NCBI GenBank assembly: GCA_965205845.1
Contig: CBDBIG010000003.1
Span: forward strand, 682,001 to 746,000
Origin: CBDBIG01 sp965205845 [NCBI: bacterium]
GTDB lineage: Bacteria; SAR324
Direction of reading: 5' to 3'
Length of the DNA stretch: 64,000 nucleotides
The translations under genes and the position numbers were made by a program. Each line of letters opens with the position of its first letter. Position 1 is the stretch's first letter. The notes below the pieces were generated by a model that worked only from the letters and a program-made list of their open reading frames with translations, was not told the DNA's origin and made no database searches. Positions 45,510 to 54,093 of the stretch are shown here, piece after piece.

Positions 45510-45833
45510 GGGTCAAAATTTAATGGTTTTTTGTGGTTTTTCAACGGTTTACGGGCAGTGTGTTTACGCTAAAAAGGTGGTGGCACGTGTCCCGCCCAAA
45601 AAACGGTGGTATGCGGGTTTGCGCGTTTTTCGTTCACATGGCGTAAGACTTTTTCGAGGGCCCTGTAGAGGGAATTCTAAAGGGTTGGAAAATGTTCGAA
45701 AGGGATTTACAATGCCGCGTCCCGTGGCGATCACCGCAAAGTCTTCTGCGGGGCTCATGTCGGCAGGGCAGGTGGTTTTTACGCTTAAGGGCTTTTTTTG
45801 CTGCCAGCCCGCCAACGCGCATCGGGCCTTCGC

Positions 45834-46005
45834 CAATGGCTAACCATTGGATAGAAATATTGGCTTTTTGTGCAATAAGCACACATTTTTCGATGCCGGG
45901 TTTAATAGCGCCGCTCACATACTGCCCTATTAAGTTCCCATCAATACCTACTTTTGGGACAGCGCACGCTTGGCTACAGGCGTTTGCAACAGGCCGCTAC
46001 TCTGC
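45834..46005 (-). pseudogene. XRE/CI-type repressor fragment
   Basis: An open stretch on the minus strand reads KVGIDGNLIGQYVSGAIKPG followed by IEKCVLIAQKANISIQWLAI and GEGPM: the second half of a helix-turn-helix domain and its C-terminal cap, typical of phage repressors. It has no start (a stop precedes it) and is out of frame after about GGLAAKK. It faces away from the transposase remnant, as the c repressor does in Mu-like phages. Confidence 0.65.
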
Positions 46006-46199
46006 ATCGCTGGCACATACCCAGCCTCCCCACCTTAAAGCGCCGTGTTTTGGCCGAGCTCCCCCACCTGAGTGCGCACCCTTGCCCGCCGCGGCGCAAC
46101 ACCTCTTAATGCCACATTTCCCTCGCAAAAGCGTTTGCTTAAAAGACCTTTTCGCCTTGGCCCTCGTTTGTGGCGATGGCCACCGCTTTGATGTTTTTA

Positions 46200-46815
46200 C
46201 CCAATGGCCAAAGGTCAAAAAGCCCTGCAGTCCATGCTCAAAGGCCATTGCAAGATATTTACGAGGGGCAAATTCCTCAGTTGGCGCCTCGGGCGGAGCG
46301 AGAACAGCGACCTGGTGCGCGTTGCCTTTTCAAGCATTTTGCGCGACTTTGGCGTGCCTTTAGGCATGCTGCGCGATAACAGCCCGCGCTCGGGCGGAGC
46401 AAAGCCACACGCCCCCCAGCGCTTTCGCTTTAAAATCAAAGCAAGAAGACCCCCTATGGTTTGCTCACGGCTTTGGGCTGCACCATCCACTGGGCACAGC
46501 CTTATCACGGCCAGGCAAAATCGATTGAGCGCGCCTTTTTAGACCTGTGCGAAAGCATCGCCAAACATCCCGCCTGCCCAGGCGCATACACGGGCAACAG
46601 CCCCACGCAACAATTCCCTCATCAAGCCCGGGAATTACACGCAAAAAGCGATTCCCATTGCCACCTTTCGCGCTCTGGTCGAGCAGCAAATAGGTTACCA
46701 CAATGCCCATCCAAGGGCGCACCGGGGGGCTTATGTAACGGGCGTTCTTTTGATGCGGTGTTTGCACAAAGTTACGCAGCCAGCCCCATCACCCAGGCCA
46801 CCGCCCAGCCAGCAG
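46200..46815 (+). pseudogene. Mu-type transposase fragments
   Basis: Pieces in different frames line up in order with the DDE core and C-terminal part of Mu-type transposases: KFLSWRLGRSENSDLVRVAF, ILRDFGVPLGMLRDN, LLTALGCTIHWAQPYHGQAK with SIERAFLDLCESIAKHP and GAYTGN, then AIPIATFRALVEQQIGYHNA and GRSFDAVFAQSYAASPITQA. Several frameshifts and the missing N-terminal DNA-binding region show that it is dead. Confidence 0.8.
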
Positions 46816-47140
46816 CGTAGTTTTTTACGCGCCAGCCGAGCAAATCAAGGCCCACAAATACGATGCCAGGGTGCGCATCTTGAGTGCAAACCTTGGTCAA
46901 GACGTGCTCAACCGCTACGATGCAAAAAACACCCCCTTCTACCTCGACTTAGCCCTACCACGGGCACGAAAAGCGACTACGGCAAGGTTTTTTTGTTGAG
47001 CGAAGACTTTGAAAGTCTCGCAACGGTTAAAGGGCAAGGCAAGTTTCTACTGAGCATCACTAACAAAGGGGGCAAGCGATTGATGGTAAAATCGATAGGT
47101 AAAAAAGGTGCCATCTGAAATTAAACGGCGAAACCGACGG

Positions 47141-47320
47141 TGGCAAACCATGGGAAAGAAGATGCAAAACCATGTGAACGTTTACACTAAGCATTCATTG
47201 CCATAAAGGGATTGAATTTTATACGCAACAAAACATGCCAATATAAATAGGCTCCAGAATGACCAGTGGCAAAGCATGTGAAAGGTGACAAGGGGTAAAC
47301 CATGGGAATGGTTATAGCGA
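47141..47320 (-). repeat. Right-end motif copies of the Mu-like element (four, inverted)
   Basis: Inverted versions of the left motif: gtggcaaaccatggga (47140-47155), gcaaaaccatgtgaacg (47163-47179), gtggcaaagcatgtgaa (47266-47282, exact reverse complement of part of the left copies) and ggtaaaccatgggaa (47294-47308). Confidence 0.72.
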
Positions 47321-47423
47321 TTGTGGTCGTGGAGACGCTTTTGCGTGAACTCTCAATCTGAGGAGCAGACAAAAGGCAGCATGAATACCGTACAAAGGAT
47401 GCTATCTGGCGTCGTTCCCTTTT

Positions 47424-49232
47424 TTATGCTGGTTTTTCATTTAATCTAGGGCGCGTTCTGGGCCGAATAGGCGATTTTCTCCCGCCAAGGCGGAGCATAG
47501 CCAAACACAAAAACCAAAGGCCGAGCAGTGCCCAGTGCATGTACAAAGCGATGCGCGTGTACACCGAGGCCCCATGCAAAGGGATGGTTAAGGTGCTTGC
47601 CCAATATGCGGGGGCAAAATGGGGGGTGAGCGGCAGGTTGCGCTCGCCCAGTGCGTTAAACCCTTGGCTTTGCCCATTTTGGGAGAGCAACGCCATGGGC
47701 ATGCGGTGCTCCACAGCGCGCACCCGTGCATACCAGGCAAACTGCCTGCTAACGGGGCTTTTGCCAAACCAAGCCAGGTTGGCTTGTACCAGCCCTAGGT
47801 TGGCACCGTTTTGGGCCATTCCCAGGGTTATCCGCTGGTCTAAAAGGTCAAAGCAAATCAAAGGTGCTGCCCTTATGGTATTCGAAAGCGCAAAGACGCT
47901 GTGCCGCGTGCCTTGAGTAAACAAACCAATATTGGGTATTTGACGCTTCAACCAGTGCTCCCAGGCGGGCAACCAGCGGCCTAAGGGAATGGTTTCGCCA
48001 AAGGGAATAAGTGCTATTTTGTGGTAGAGGCCTTTTATTTGTCCTTGGGTTCCAAGGTGTACCGAAACCCCGTAAATATCTTTTGCCTTTGCTCGCCACG
48101 TCGGAAAAATGATCTGGGTATTGTGTTGGAGCGCAAATCGTCGCACGCGCAGCAGTGAAACAGGATCGTGCAGGGGGGCTAAATACACCGACTCAGGCCA
48201 CAGCAGCACGCGTGGAATAGGGTGCTTGGCAGCAGGCAACTGGCTTAAAACCCCCTGGGATTGCGCCAACAAACGGCCCAGGCTTTGCCGACGGGTGGAA
48301 TAAACCAAGGCTGGGTTTGAGGCCAGATGCCCAAGGGAAAAATTGGGTTGAACGGCAGCCAAATGCAATGTCGAGGTCGCTTGGCGGGGTTTTTTGTGAG
48401 GGCCCTTTAGCTGTTGGGTGCGTCGCACCCCATACCCCAAGGTAAGGGCAAAGGTGCCCACCGCCACCACCACCAGCCAAGGAAGCCCTTTGTAAGGGTG
48501 GGTATTGGGCCACAACCAGCAACAGAGCAGCTCAAACAAAAGCAGGTGCCACAGCAAAAGCAACCACGTTAAACCCGAGCTGCCAATGAGGTCCGCACTT
48601 TGCAGCAGCAAGGGAAAAGCACTGAGGGTTTGTCCAAAGGTATAGCCCAACAAACGGGGTAAAAACCATTGTCCAAGCAAGCAGGTGAGTGGCAGAGCAA
48701 AGGCACGGAGCATGCGCTGTTTGCGAAAAATCCAAAAGCCTCCCCCAAGCAAAATCCCCCATTCAACACCCTGCAGCAAGCCATAACCAAGATTGATCCC
48801 CCAGGCGGCACTGCGGGGTAAACGCCCGTATACGTGGGCGGTATTTACCACCCATTCACCACCGAGCATGGCTGCAATGCACCCTGCAACACTGGCCAAC
48901 GCCAAGGCCGTGCCAAGGCCGTTCAAACGGTTGGCAAACAACCCGCGTGCACGGCTGCGCTTCCCTTGCGTGCGGTGGTTTGCAGATTGTTGATACCATG
49001 TCCATTCAATGGACACAAACAAGGGTACACTAAAACAGAGCACGGCCAATGCATAAGGCTGGGGGGCAATTGCCAAGTGCCCTAACCAACCCGCCAAAGC
49101 GGCAAGTAGCCACGCGAGCCCCCGTTTAACACCCCGCTGCCGCACCATGGTATGGGCAAGCGATTGGGTTATTTTGAAGGTTTTTGTGTGTGCTCTCCTT
49201 GGGTCCATACTCAAAAACGCGCTTTGCATCAA
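47424..49232 (-). CDS. lnt: Apolipoprotein N-acyltransferase
   Basis: Inner-membrane enzyme of 602 residues that adds the third acyl chain to lipoproteins. The N-terminal half holds several membrane helices (GWLGHLAIAPQPYALAVLCF, GLGTALALASVAGCIAAML). The C-terminal nitrilase domain has the triad in sequence: Glu in LLWPESVYLAP, Lys in the YHKIALIPFGE block, and Cys in APLICFDLLD. A last hydrophobic helix (LYMHWALLGLWFLCLAML) anchors the C-terminus. Length is above the usual ~510 because of a long N-terminal leader and loops. It supports a Gram-negative envelope. It ends near the Mu-like remnant. Confidence 0.92.
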   Translation of the reverse strand: MMQSAFLSMDPRRAHTKTFKITQSLAHTMVRQRGVKRGLAWLLAALAGWLGHLAIAPQPYALAVLCFSVPLFVSIEWTWYQQSANHRTQGKRSRARGLFANRLNGLGTALALASVAGCIAAMLGGEWVVNTAHVYGRLPRSAAWGINLGYGLLQGVEWGILLGGGFWIFRKQRMLRAFALPLTCLLGQWFLPRLLGYTFGQTLSAFPLLLQSADLIGSSGLTWLLLLWHLLLFELLCCWLWPNTHPYKGLPWLVVVAVGTFALTLGYGVRRTQQLKGPHKKPRQATSTLHLAAVQPNFSLGHLASNPALVYSTRRQSLGRLLAQSQGVLSQLPAAKHPIPRVLLWPESVYLAPLHDPVSLLRVRRFALQHNTQIIFPTWRAKAKDIYGVSVHLGTQGQIKGLYHKIALIPFGETIPLGRWLPAWEHWLKRQIPNIGLFTQGTRHSVFALSNTIRAAPLICFDLLDQRITLGMAQNGANLGLVQANLAWFGKSPVSRQFAWYARVRAVEHRMPMALLSQNGQSQGFNALGERNLPLTPHFAPAYWASTLTIPLHGASVYTRIALYMHWALLGLWFLCLAMLRLGGRKSPIRPRTRPRLNEKPA

Positions 49233-49246
49233 ATAGCGATGGTTGG

Positions 49247-50269
49247 CTAGAAGAGAGAGGAGGCCACCTGTACAACTTGCTTGCCAAGGTTTTTGCCTTG
49301 CATCATTTCAATAAAGGCTGTGGGGGCGTTTTCAAGCCCCTCACTCACCGTTTCGCGATACTTTAACCTGCCCTCTTTCACCCAGGTCGAGAGCTTGGTA
49401 TGGCCTTCTTTGTAGCGGTTAAAAAAATCAAATACCACAAATCCTTCAATGCGGGCGCGCTTGGCAATTAAGGGCCAGTAAAGGCGCGGCCCCATGTCAG
49501 CTTTCTCAAGGTTGTATTGAGAAATTTGCCCACACACAACCACACGGGCGCGCTCGTTAAGCATGGGAATGAGCGCATCGGTGATGGGACCACCCACATT
49601 GTCAAAGTAGCAGTCAACGCCGTTGGGGGCTTGCACGGCCAAGTCTTGCGCAATGTTGGCACTGGATTTGTAATCGACGGCACCATCAAAACCGAGGTCT
49701 TGGGTAATCCAAGCGGTTTTTGCCGCACCCCCTGCAATGCCAATGGCGCGGCAGCCGCGAATTTTGGCAATTTGTCCCACCAATGATCCGACGGCACCGG
49801 CCGCACCCGAGACCACCACGGTATCGCCCGGATTGGCCTTGCCGATTTCAAGGAGACCAAAATAGGCCGTAAGCCCTGGCATGCCCAACACCCCCAGCGC
49901 CGTCGAGATAGGACCGAGTTTGGGGTCGACCTTGTGTAAATCATCCCCTTTCGACAGCCCATGAGACTGCCAGCCAATGCGTCCTTCGACCACCTCGCCC
50001 ACCTGGTAGTCAGGGTGTTTCGTTTCGAGCACCTCCCCCACAATGCCACCCACCATCGTCTCGCCAATTTGCACAGGAGGAGCGTAACTTTTCACATCGC
50101 GCAAACGCCCGCGCATGTATGGGTCGACGGAAAGGTATAAGGTGCGCACCAAGACTTCGCCCTGGTTGGGGTGGGGAATGTCGCCTGTTTCAAGGCGAAA
50201 GGTGTCTTGGTCGGGCCAACCGTCGGGACGCTTGGCCAAAACCCAAAAGCGATGTTGTTCTTTGTTCAT
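49247..50269 (-). CDS. NADP-dependent medium-chain oxidoreductase (CurA/leukotriene-reductase-like)
   Basis: Zinc-free MDR-family reductase of 340 residues that reduces activated double bonds of enones and enals. The opening is RFWVLAKRPDGWPDQDTFRL, then LSVDPYMRGR, VGEVLETKHPDYQVGEVV, LGMPGLTAYFGL, and the cofactor loop VVSGAAGAVGSLVGQIAKIRG; CYFDNVGG and VVCGQISQYN complete the set. The length is normal. It lies 15 bases downstream of lnt's start side on the same strand, with no functional link evident. It probably detoxifies reactive carbonyls. Confidence 0.9.
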   Translation of the reverse strand: MNKEQHRFWVLAKRPDGWPDQDTFRLETGDIPHPNQGEVLVRTLYLSVDPYMRGRLRDVKSYAPPVQIGETMVGGIVGEVLETKHPDYQVGEVVEGRIGWQSHGLSKGDDLHKVDPKLGPISTALGVLGMPGLTAYFGLLEIGKANPGDTVVVSGAAGAVGSLVGQIAKIRGCRAIGIAGGAAKTAWITQDLGFDGAVDYKSSANIAQDLAVQAPNGVDCYFDNVGGPITDALIPMLNERARVVVCGQISQYNLEKADMGPRLYWPLIAKRARIEGFVVFDFFNRYKEGHTKLSTWVKEGRLKYRETVSEGLENAPTAFIEMMQGKNLGKQVVQVASSLF

Positions 50270-50392
50270 GGTTTTTTAAAAAGAAGTCCTCTTTCGATGG
50301 GGTGATGGATGAAGGTTTTTGCTAAGGGCATGGTTGCCATGGCCGTGTGCTTTTCATCTGTAAAGGGTGTCAACGTGATAAAGGGGGGGGGG

Positions 50393-52126
50393 TTAGTTGT
50401 GTGCATGCTGTGGAATATAAGGGGAGACGAGTTCTGGGATAATAACACGCAAAGCGAGCACCTCCTCTGCGCCTTCAAAAATACTGAGCACACGTGAATC
50501 GACAAACAAGCGTGAGGCAGCGCATTCTTGGGCATAGCCTAACCCGCCGTGTAATTGTTGGGTGTTGCGACAGATAATTTCCGCATTGCGGCAGCAAAGC
50601 AGTTTAACCATGGAAGCTTCCATGCGTCCCCCTCCCTCGTTTAGCAACCGCGCAGCACTATAGGCAGCTTGGCGGTTGGCATGGAGTGCTGCGCGCATGC
50701 CAAGCAAGGCATGGCGGGTGAGGCCAAGCGCGTTTAGGGCCGTGCCAAATACCTTACGCTGAACGCTATGCGCATTTGCCATATTGACCGCTGCTTGCAT
50801 AATGCCAAGGGCGCGCCCTGCGGTTTGGAGGCGCCCGTGTACAAAGCCTTCCATTTGCAAGGCAAAGCCTTGGCCTTGGCCGTTGGCACCGCCAATCAAG
50901 TTGTTTTCAGGAACGAAAAAATGGTCAAACTCGAGCTCGTAAGAATGCATTCCACGGTAGCCAATGGTGGCGATGGCCCGCCCACGCATGCTCCCACCTT
51001 GAGGGTTTTGGTAGCAAAAATTCTCGGTGTAAAAGGCGGGTTTTTCGGCCACAAACAGCGAAAGTCCACGATGCTTTAACGCAGCACCTTCTTGTGTGCG
51101 TGCGAGCACACCCACCAATTCAGCACGCCCTGCAAAGGTGGTCCACAGCTTGGTACCGGTTATCTCCCAGCCTTGGTCGACGGCTTTTGCCATCAGGCGA
51201 ATGCTCCCCACATCTGAACCCGCATCGGGTTCTGTTACAGCGATGGCTGCCATGGTTTTTCCCGAAGCCAATCCGGGTAAAAAGCGCGCCATTTGGCTTT
51301 GATCGCCGCCTTTTATAATGGCTTTGGCCAAAATTTCGGGGCGGGTAATGAGCGACCCAAAAATAAGGGATGCACGCGAAAGTTCTTCTGTTACCAGCAG
51401 CATACCCAGGCTATCGGGCTTTTTTTGAATGCCACCATACGCAGCGGGAATCGACAGCCCAAAGCAGCCTAACGCGGCAGCTTCTTTGATTAAGGCATCG
51501 GGAATTAAGGCGTCTTCGCAGTGGGTTTTTTCGGCTATGGGGGCAATTTTTTGTTCTGCAAATTGGCGAAACGTGCCCCGCACGAGTTCTTGTTCAAGGT
51601 CTAGTCCACCATTGCTCAAATCATCTTCAAGGGCTGCTTGGCTAAGATCCCACGCGCTCCCCAAAAATTGGGGCGAGTGGAGGTAGCACAACATTTTGCT
51701 CACGTGGTTATCGGAATAATAAGCCTCGCAAGCAGCAGAAGCCCCATGGAGCTGCGCTTGCACCACTTGTAGGTCGGCCATAAGGCGCGCAAGCACAGTT
51801 CTTGCGTAAAAGGCTCCCAAGGCAATCGCGGCCTCACTCGCTTTGGGTTGCATCAGCGTAATCCGGGTGGCTTGTAGTTCCGCGTACAACCATGCCAGCG
51901 TGTAAGCGGGTGCTTGAAACGGGTTCAGTTTGCTCTGGGAGAAATTCCCATGATGGTCGTTTGCACGCAAGGCAACAATATGAAGCAATCCCTCGACGGC
52001 AGAATCACCCACCCTTAGACATTCGAGGATCCCCTCGCGTATTTCGGCAAGTGTTGGGGCGGGGTGGGGAACATCGAGCAGGTTCCAAACGCTGGTATTC
52101 AGTGTGTGCTGTGCCATGGTGTGCAT
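50393..52126 (-). CDS. Acyl-CoA dehydrogenase, (2S)-methylsuccinyl-CoA dehydrogenase-like
   Basis: 577 residues, with a ~180-residue helical N-terminal extension before the acyl-CoA dehydrogenase core, the layout of methylsuccinyl-CoA dehydrogenase (Mcd). Core motifs: CFGLSIPAAYGG, LVTEELSRASLIFGSLITRP, AVTEPDAGSDVGSI, TIGYRGMHSYELEFD, HGRLQTAGRALG, HGGLGYAQE, and the catalytic-base segment SIFEGAEEVLALR. Mcd works in the ethylmalonyl-CoA pathway of acetate assimilation. Other genes of that route are not seen here apart from the possible CoA-ester lyase at 30068. The start is uncertain (52117, 52126 or 52153). Confidence 0.78.
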   Translation of the reverse strand: MHTMAQHTLNTSVWNLLDVPHPAPTLAEIREGILECLRVGDSAVEGLLHIVALRANDHHGNFSQSKLNPFQAPAYTLAWLYAELQATRITLMQPKASEAAIALGAFYARTVLARLMADLQVVQAQLHGASAACEAYYSDNHVSKMLCYLHSPQFLGSAWDLSQAALEDDLSNGGLDLEQELVRGTFRQFAEQKIAPIAEKTHCEDALIPDALIKEAAALGCFGLSIPAAYGGIQKKPDSLGMLLVTEELSRASLIFGSLITRPEILAKAIIKGGDQSQMARFLPGLASGKTMAAIAVTEPDAGSDVGSIRLMAKAVDQGWEITGTKLWTTFAGRAELVGVLARTQEGAALKHRGLSLFVAEKPAFYTENFCYQNPQGGSMRGRAIATIGYRGMHSYELEFDHFFVPENNLIGGANGQGQGFALQMEGFVHGRLQTAGRALGIMQAAVNMANAHSVQRKVFGTALNALGLTRHALLGMRAALHANRQAAYSAARLLNEGGGRMEASMVKLLCCRNAEIICRNTQQLHGGLGYAQECAASRLFVDSRVLSIFEGAEEVLALRVIIPELVSPYIPQHAHN

Positions 52127-52251
52127 CACACTACAGTTTGCTGTAAAGGTCAACTCTCATCGTGCCATGGCAATCCCATTTTTGGGGGAATTGTCCCTTG
52201 GCTGTTTATAATCCTCGACGGGCTTGGGCTAAATGGGAATTTTTCCCCCCG

Positions 52252-52760
52252 AGGCGCACCGCTCTCACCTGATTGTTGTGGCTTGGTTTAGCCCCCAGCT
52301 CAGAAAAACCCGTTTCACCACGCTGGGAGGCGGGAAAACCCCTGGGGCGCGCTGCTCTCATCTGATTGTTGTGGCTTGGTTTAGCCCCCAGTTCAGAAAA
52401 ACCCGTTTCACCACGCTGGGAGGCGGGAAAACCCCCTGGGGCGCACCGCTCTCATCTGATTGTTGTGGCTTGGTTTAGCCCCCAGCTCAGAAAAACCCGT
52501 TTCACCACGCTGGGAGGCGGGAAAACCCCCTGGGGCGCACCGCTCTCACCTGATTGTTGTGGCTTGGTTTAGCCCCCAGCTCAGAAAAACCCGTTTCACC
52601 ACGCTGGGAGGCGGGAAAACCCCTGGGGCGCACCGCTCTCACCTGATTGTTGTGGCTTGGTTTAGCCCCCAGTTCAGAAAAACCCGTTTCACCACGCTGG
52701 GAGGCGGGAAAACCCCCTGGGGCGCACCGCTCTCATCTGATTGTTGTGGCTTAGTTTAGC
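52252..52760. repeat. Tandem repeat, 93-94-bp unit, about 5.5 copies
   Basis: gattgttgtggctt recurs at 52271, 52364, 52458, 52552, 52645 and 52739. The last unit overlaps the 3' end of the iron-binding protein gene: its final codons (complement of tttagcccc-agctc...tttcaccacgctggga) are present in altered form in every unit. A single-base length change in a C-run (cccc/ccccc) gives the 93/94 alternation. Confidence 0.95.
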
Positions 52761-53815
52761 CCCAGCTCGTCAACCAGTTTCACCACGCTGGGAATGTGTT
52801 TTAGCAGCTGGGTTAATGGCAGTGGGTCGCTTTTGAATACCCCCCATGTTTTAAGTAACGGGGGCCACGGCGTATTGGGCACAACGGGGTGCTCGTAATT
52901 TTTTTGAGCGTACAAATTTTGCCCTGCAGGAGAGAGCAAAAATGCAAGGAGCTGGGTAGCAGCTTGTTTGTGCTTGGCATGCTTTAAAATGGCAGCACCG
53001 CTGATGTTGACATGGGTGCCATGCCCTTGCTTGGGAAAAATAAGGGTAACCGCATCGGCCCACGGACGTTGTTTGGGGTTTTCGAGCATTTTGCCCATAT
53101 AGTAGCTGTTGGCAATGGTTACATCGCAAAGGCCTTCGTAAATGGCACGCATTTGTGCGCGGTCGTTACCTTGGGGTTTTCGGGCAAAGTTTTGCTTTAA
53201 ACGTTGAAGCCATTGTTTGGTTTTTTTCGCCCCCATATGCGCCAACAGCGAGGCAAACAGACTCACATTGTAAGGGTGGTGCGCAGAGCGGATGCATACT
53301 TTGCCCCTCCATTTTGGGAGGGCTAGGTCGGCATAGCGGGTAATATCACCAGGTTTGGTCCGCGCTTTGGATGCATAAATAACCCGTGCACGTAAGCTTA
53401 CCCCCCACCACAAATGCTCAGGATGGCGGTAGGCTGCGGGCACCGCTTTGGTGAATTTTGCAGGTGGCACACGGTATAGCAGCTGCTGTTTGGCAGCCTC
53501 TGCCAAAGGGCGAACATCGGTGGTGAGCAGCATATCGGCTTTGGTCCTCGTGCCCTCATGGCGAATGCGCTGCACAAGGCCTTTTTTGGCGTACACCACA
53601 TTCACCTTAATGTGGGTTTTTTGGGTGAAAGCCTGCAATAGCGGCTTGATGAGGAATGGTTGGCGCTGTGAGTACACATTTACCTCTTGGGCAAAGGCAT
53701 GAAGGGGTGCAAGCAACAAGCAGCACCCTACGCCCAGTGCCCCCAAGGCATGGCTTTGTTGTGCACGGCTGATGGGATTGGGGTAGTGGGCGAAAAAACG
53801 TTTGATAAAAAACAT
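52751..53815 (-). CDS. Iron(III) ABC transporter substrate-binding protein
   Basis: Periplasmic binding protein of 354 residues of the FbpA/FutA type. The signal peptide is GALGVGCCLLLAPLHAFA, then QEVNVYSQR begins the mature form. Ligand-binding Tyr positions appear in IANSYYMGKM near residue 240. LWWGVSLRARVIYASK and LALPKWRGKVCIRSA are typical lobe sequences. AGGAG precedes ATG 53815. No permease or ATPase gene is adjacent, so it must work with components elsewhere. A candidate Fur box lies ~135 bases upstream. Confidence 0.88.
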   Translation of the reverse strand: MFFIKRFFAHYPNPISRAQQSHALGALGVGCCLLLAPLHAFAQEVNVYSQRQPFLIKPLLQAFTQKTHIKVNVVYAKKGLVQRIRHEGTRTKADMLLTTDVRPLAEAAKQQLLYRVPPAKFTKAVPAAYRHPEHLWWGVSLRARVIYASKARTKPGDITRYADLALPKWRGKVCIRSAHHPYNVSLFASLLAHMGAKKTKQWLQRLKQNFARKPQGNDRAQMRAIYEGLCDVTIANSYYMGKMLENPKQRPWADAVTLIFPKQGHGTHVNISGAAILKHAKHKQAATQLLAFLLSPAGQNLYAQKNYEHPVVPNTPWPPLLKTWGVFKSDPLPLTQLLKHIPSVVKLVDELGLN

Positions 53816-53949
53816 GTGCACTCCTAGTGGTTTATTGTGTGGGTCTACGGTTGGCCTACGGTGTTGCTCGGTATTTTTGCAGCGTTTTTGGCATCTGTGC
53901 GTTCCGGCATGCAATGCTGATACGGGTTAGTTGGCCAGATTGTTTTTTA

Positions 53950-53964
53950 TGAGATTAAGTCTCA
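53950..53964 (-). promoter_or_regulatory. Candidate Fur-type box
   Basis: TGAGATT-A-AGTCTCA is a 7-1-7 near-palindrome that agrees with the Fur consensus (TGATAATnATTATCA) at 10 of 14 positions. It lies ~135 bases upstream of the iron-binding protein start, which fits iron repression. The distance and the four mismatches leave doubt. Confidence 0.4.
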
Positions 53965-54093
53965 GTCTTAATGTAAGGTGCGGCACACAAAGCCATCTGT
54001 CAACGTTTATTTGTAAAAAAACACAAGGTAACGTTTGCAGGGAGTTGCATACCCTAATACGTGGTTTTGTAAACCATGGTATGATGCGCGTGC

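Larger units (their letters stand above)
45389..47320. mobile_element. Decayed Mu-like transposable element with multi-site ends
   Basis: About 1.9 kb bounded on the left by three direct copies and on the right by four inverted copies of a ~22-bp motif (gcccattcacatg...tgccac). Inside are a broken XRE-type repressor on the minus strand and a broken Mu-type transposase on the plus strand, the gene order of transposable phages. Another broken frame (46830-47118, ending MVKSIGKKGAI) follows. No intact gene remains. It sits between rnr and lnt. Confidence 0.72.

Noticed and set aside
45564-45836. Minus-strand frame of 90 codons (PAEDFAVIATGRGIVNPF) as C-terminal half of the phage-type repressor
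   Set aside because: The position fits, but I cannot match it to a repressor cleavage domain; it could be chance, so it was left out of the pseudogene.
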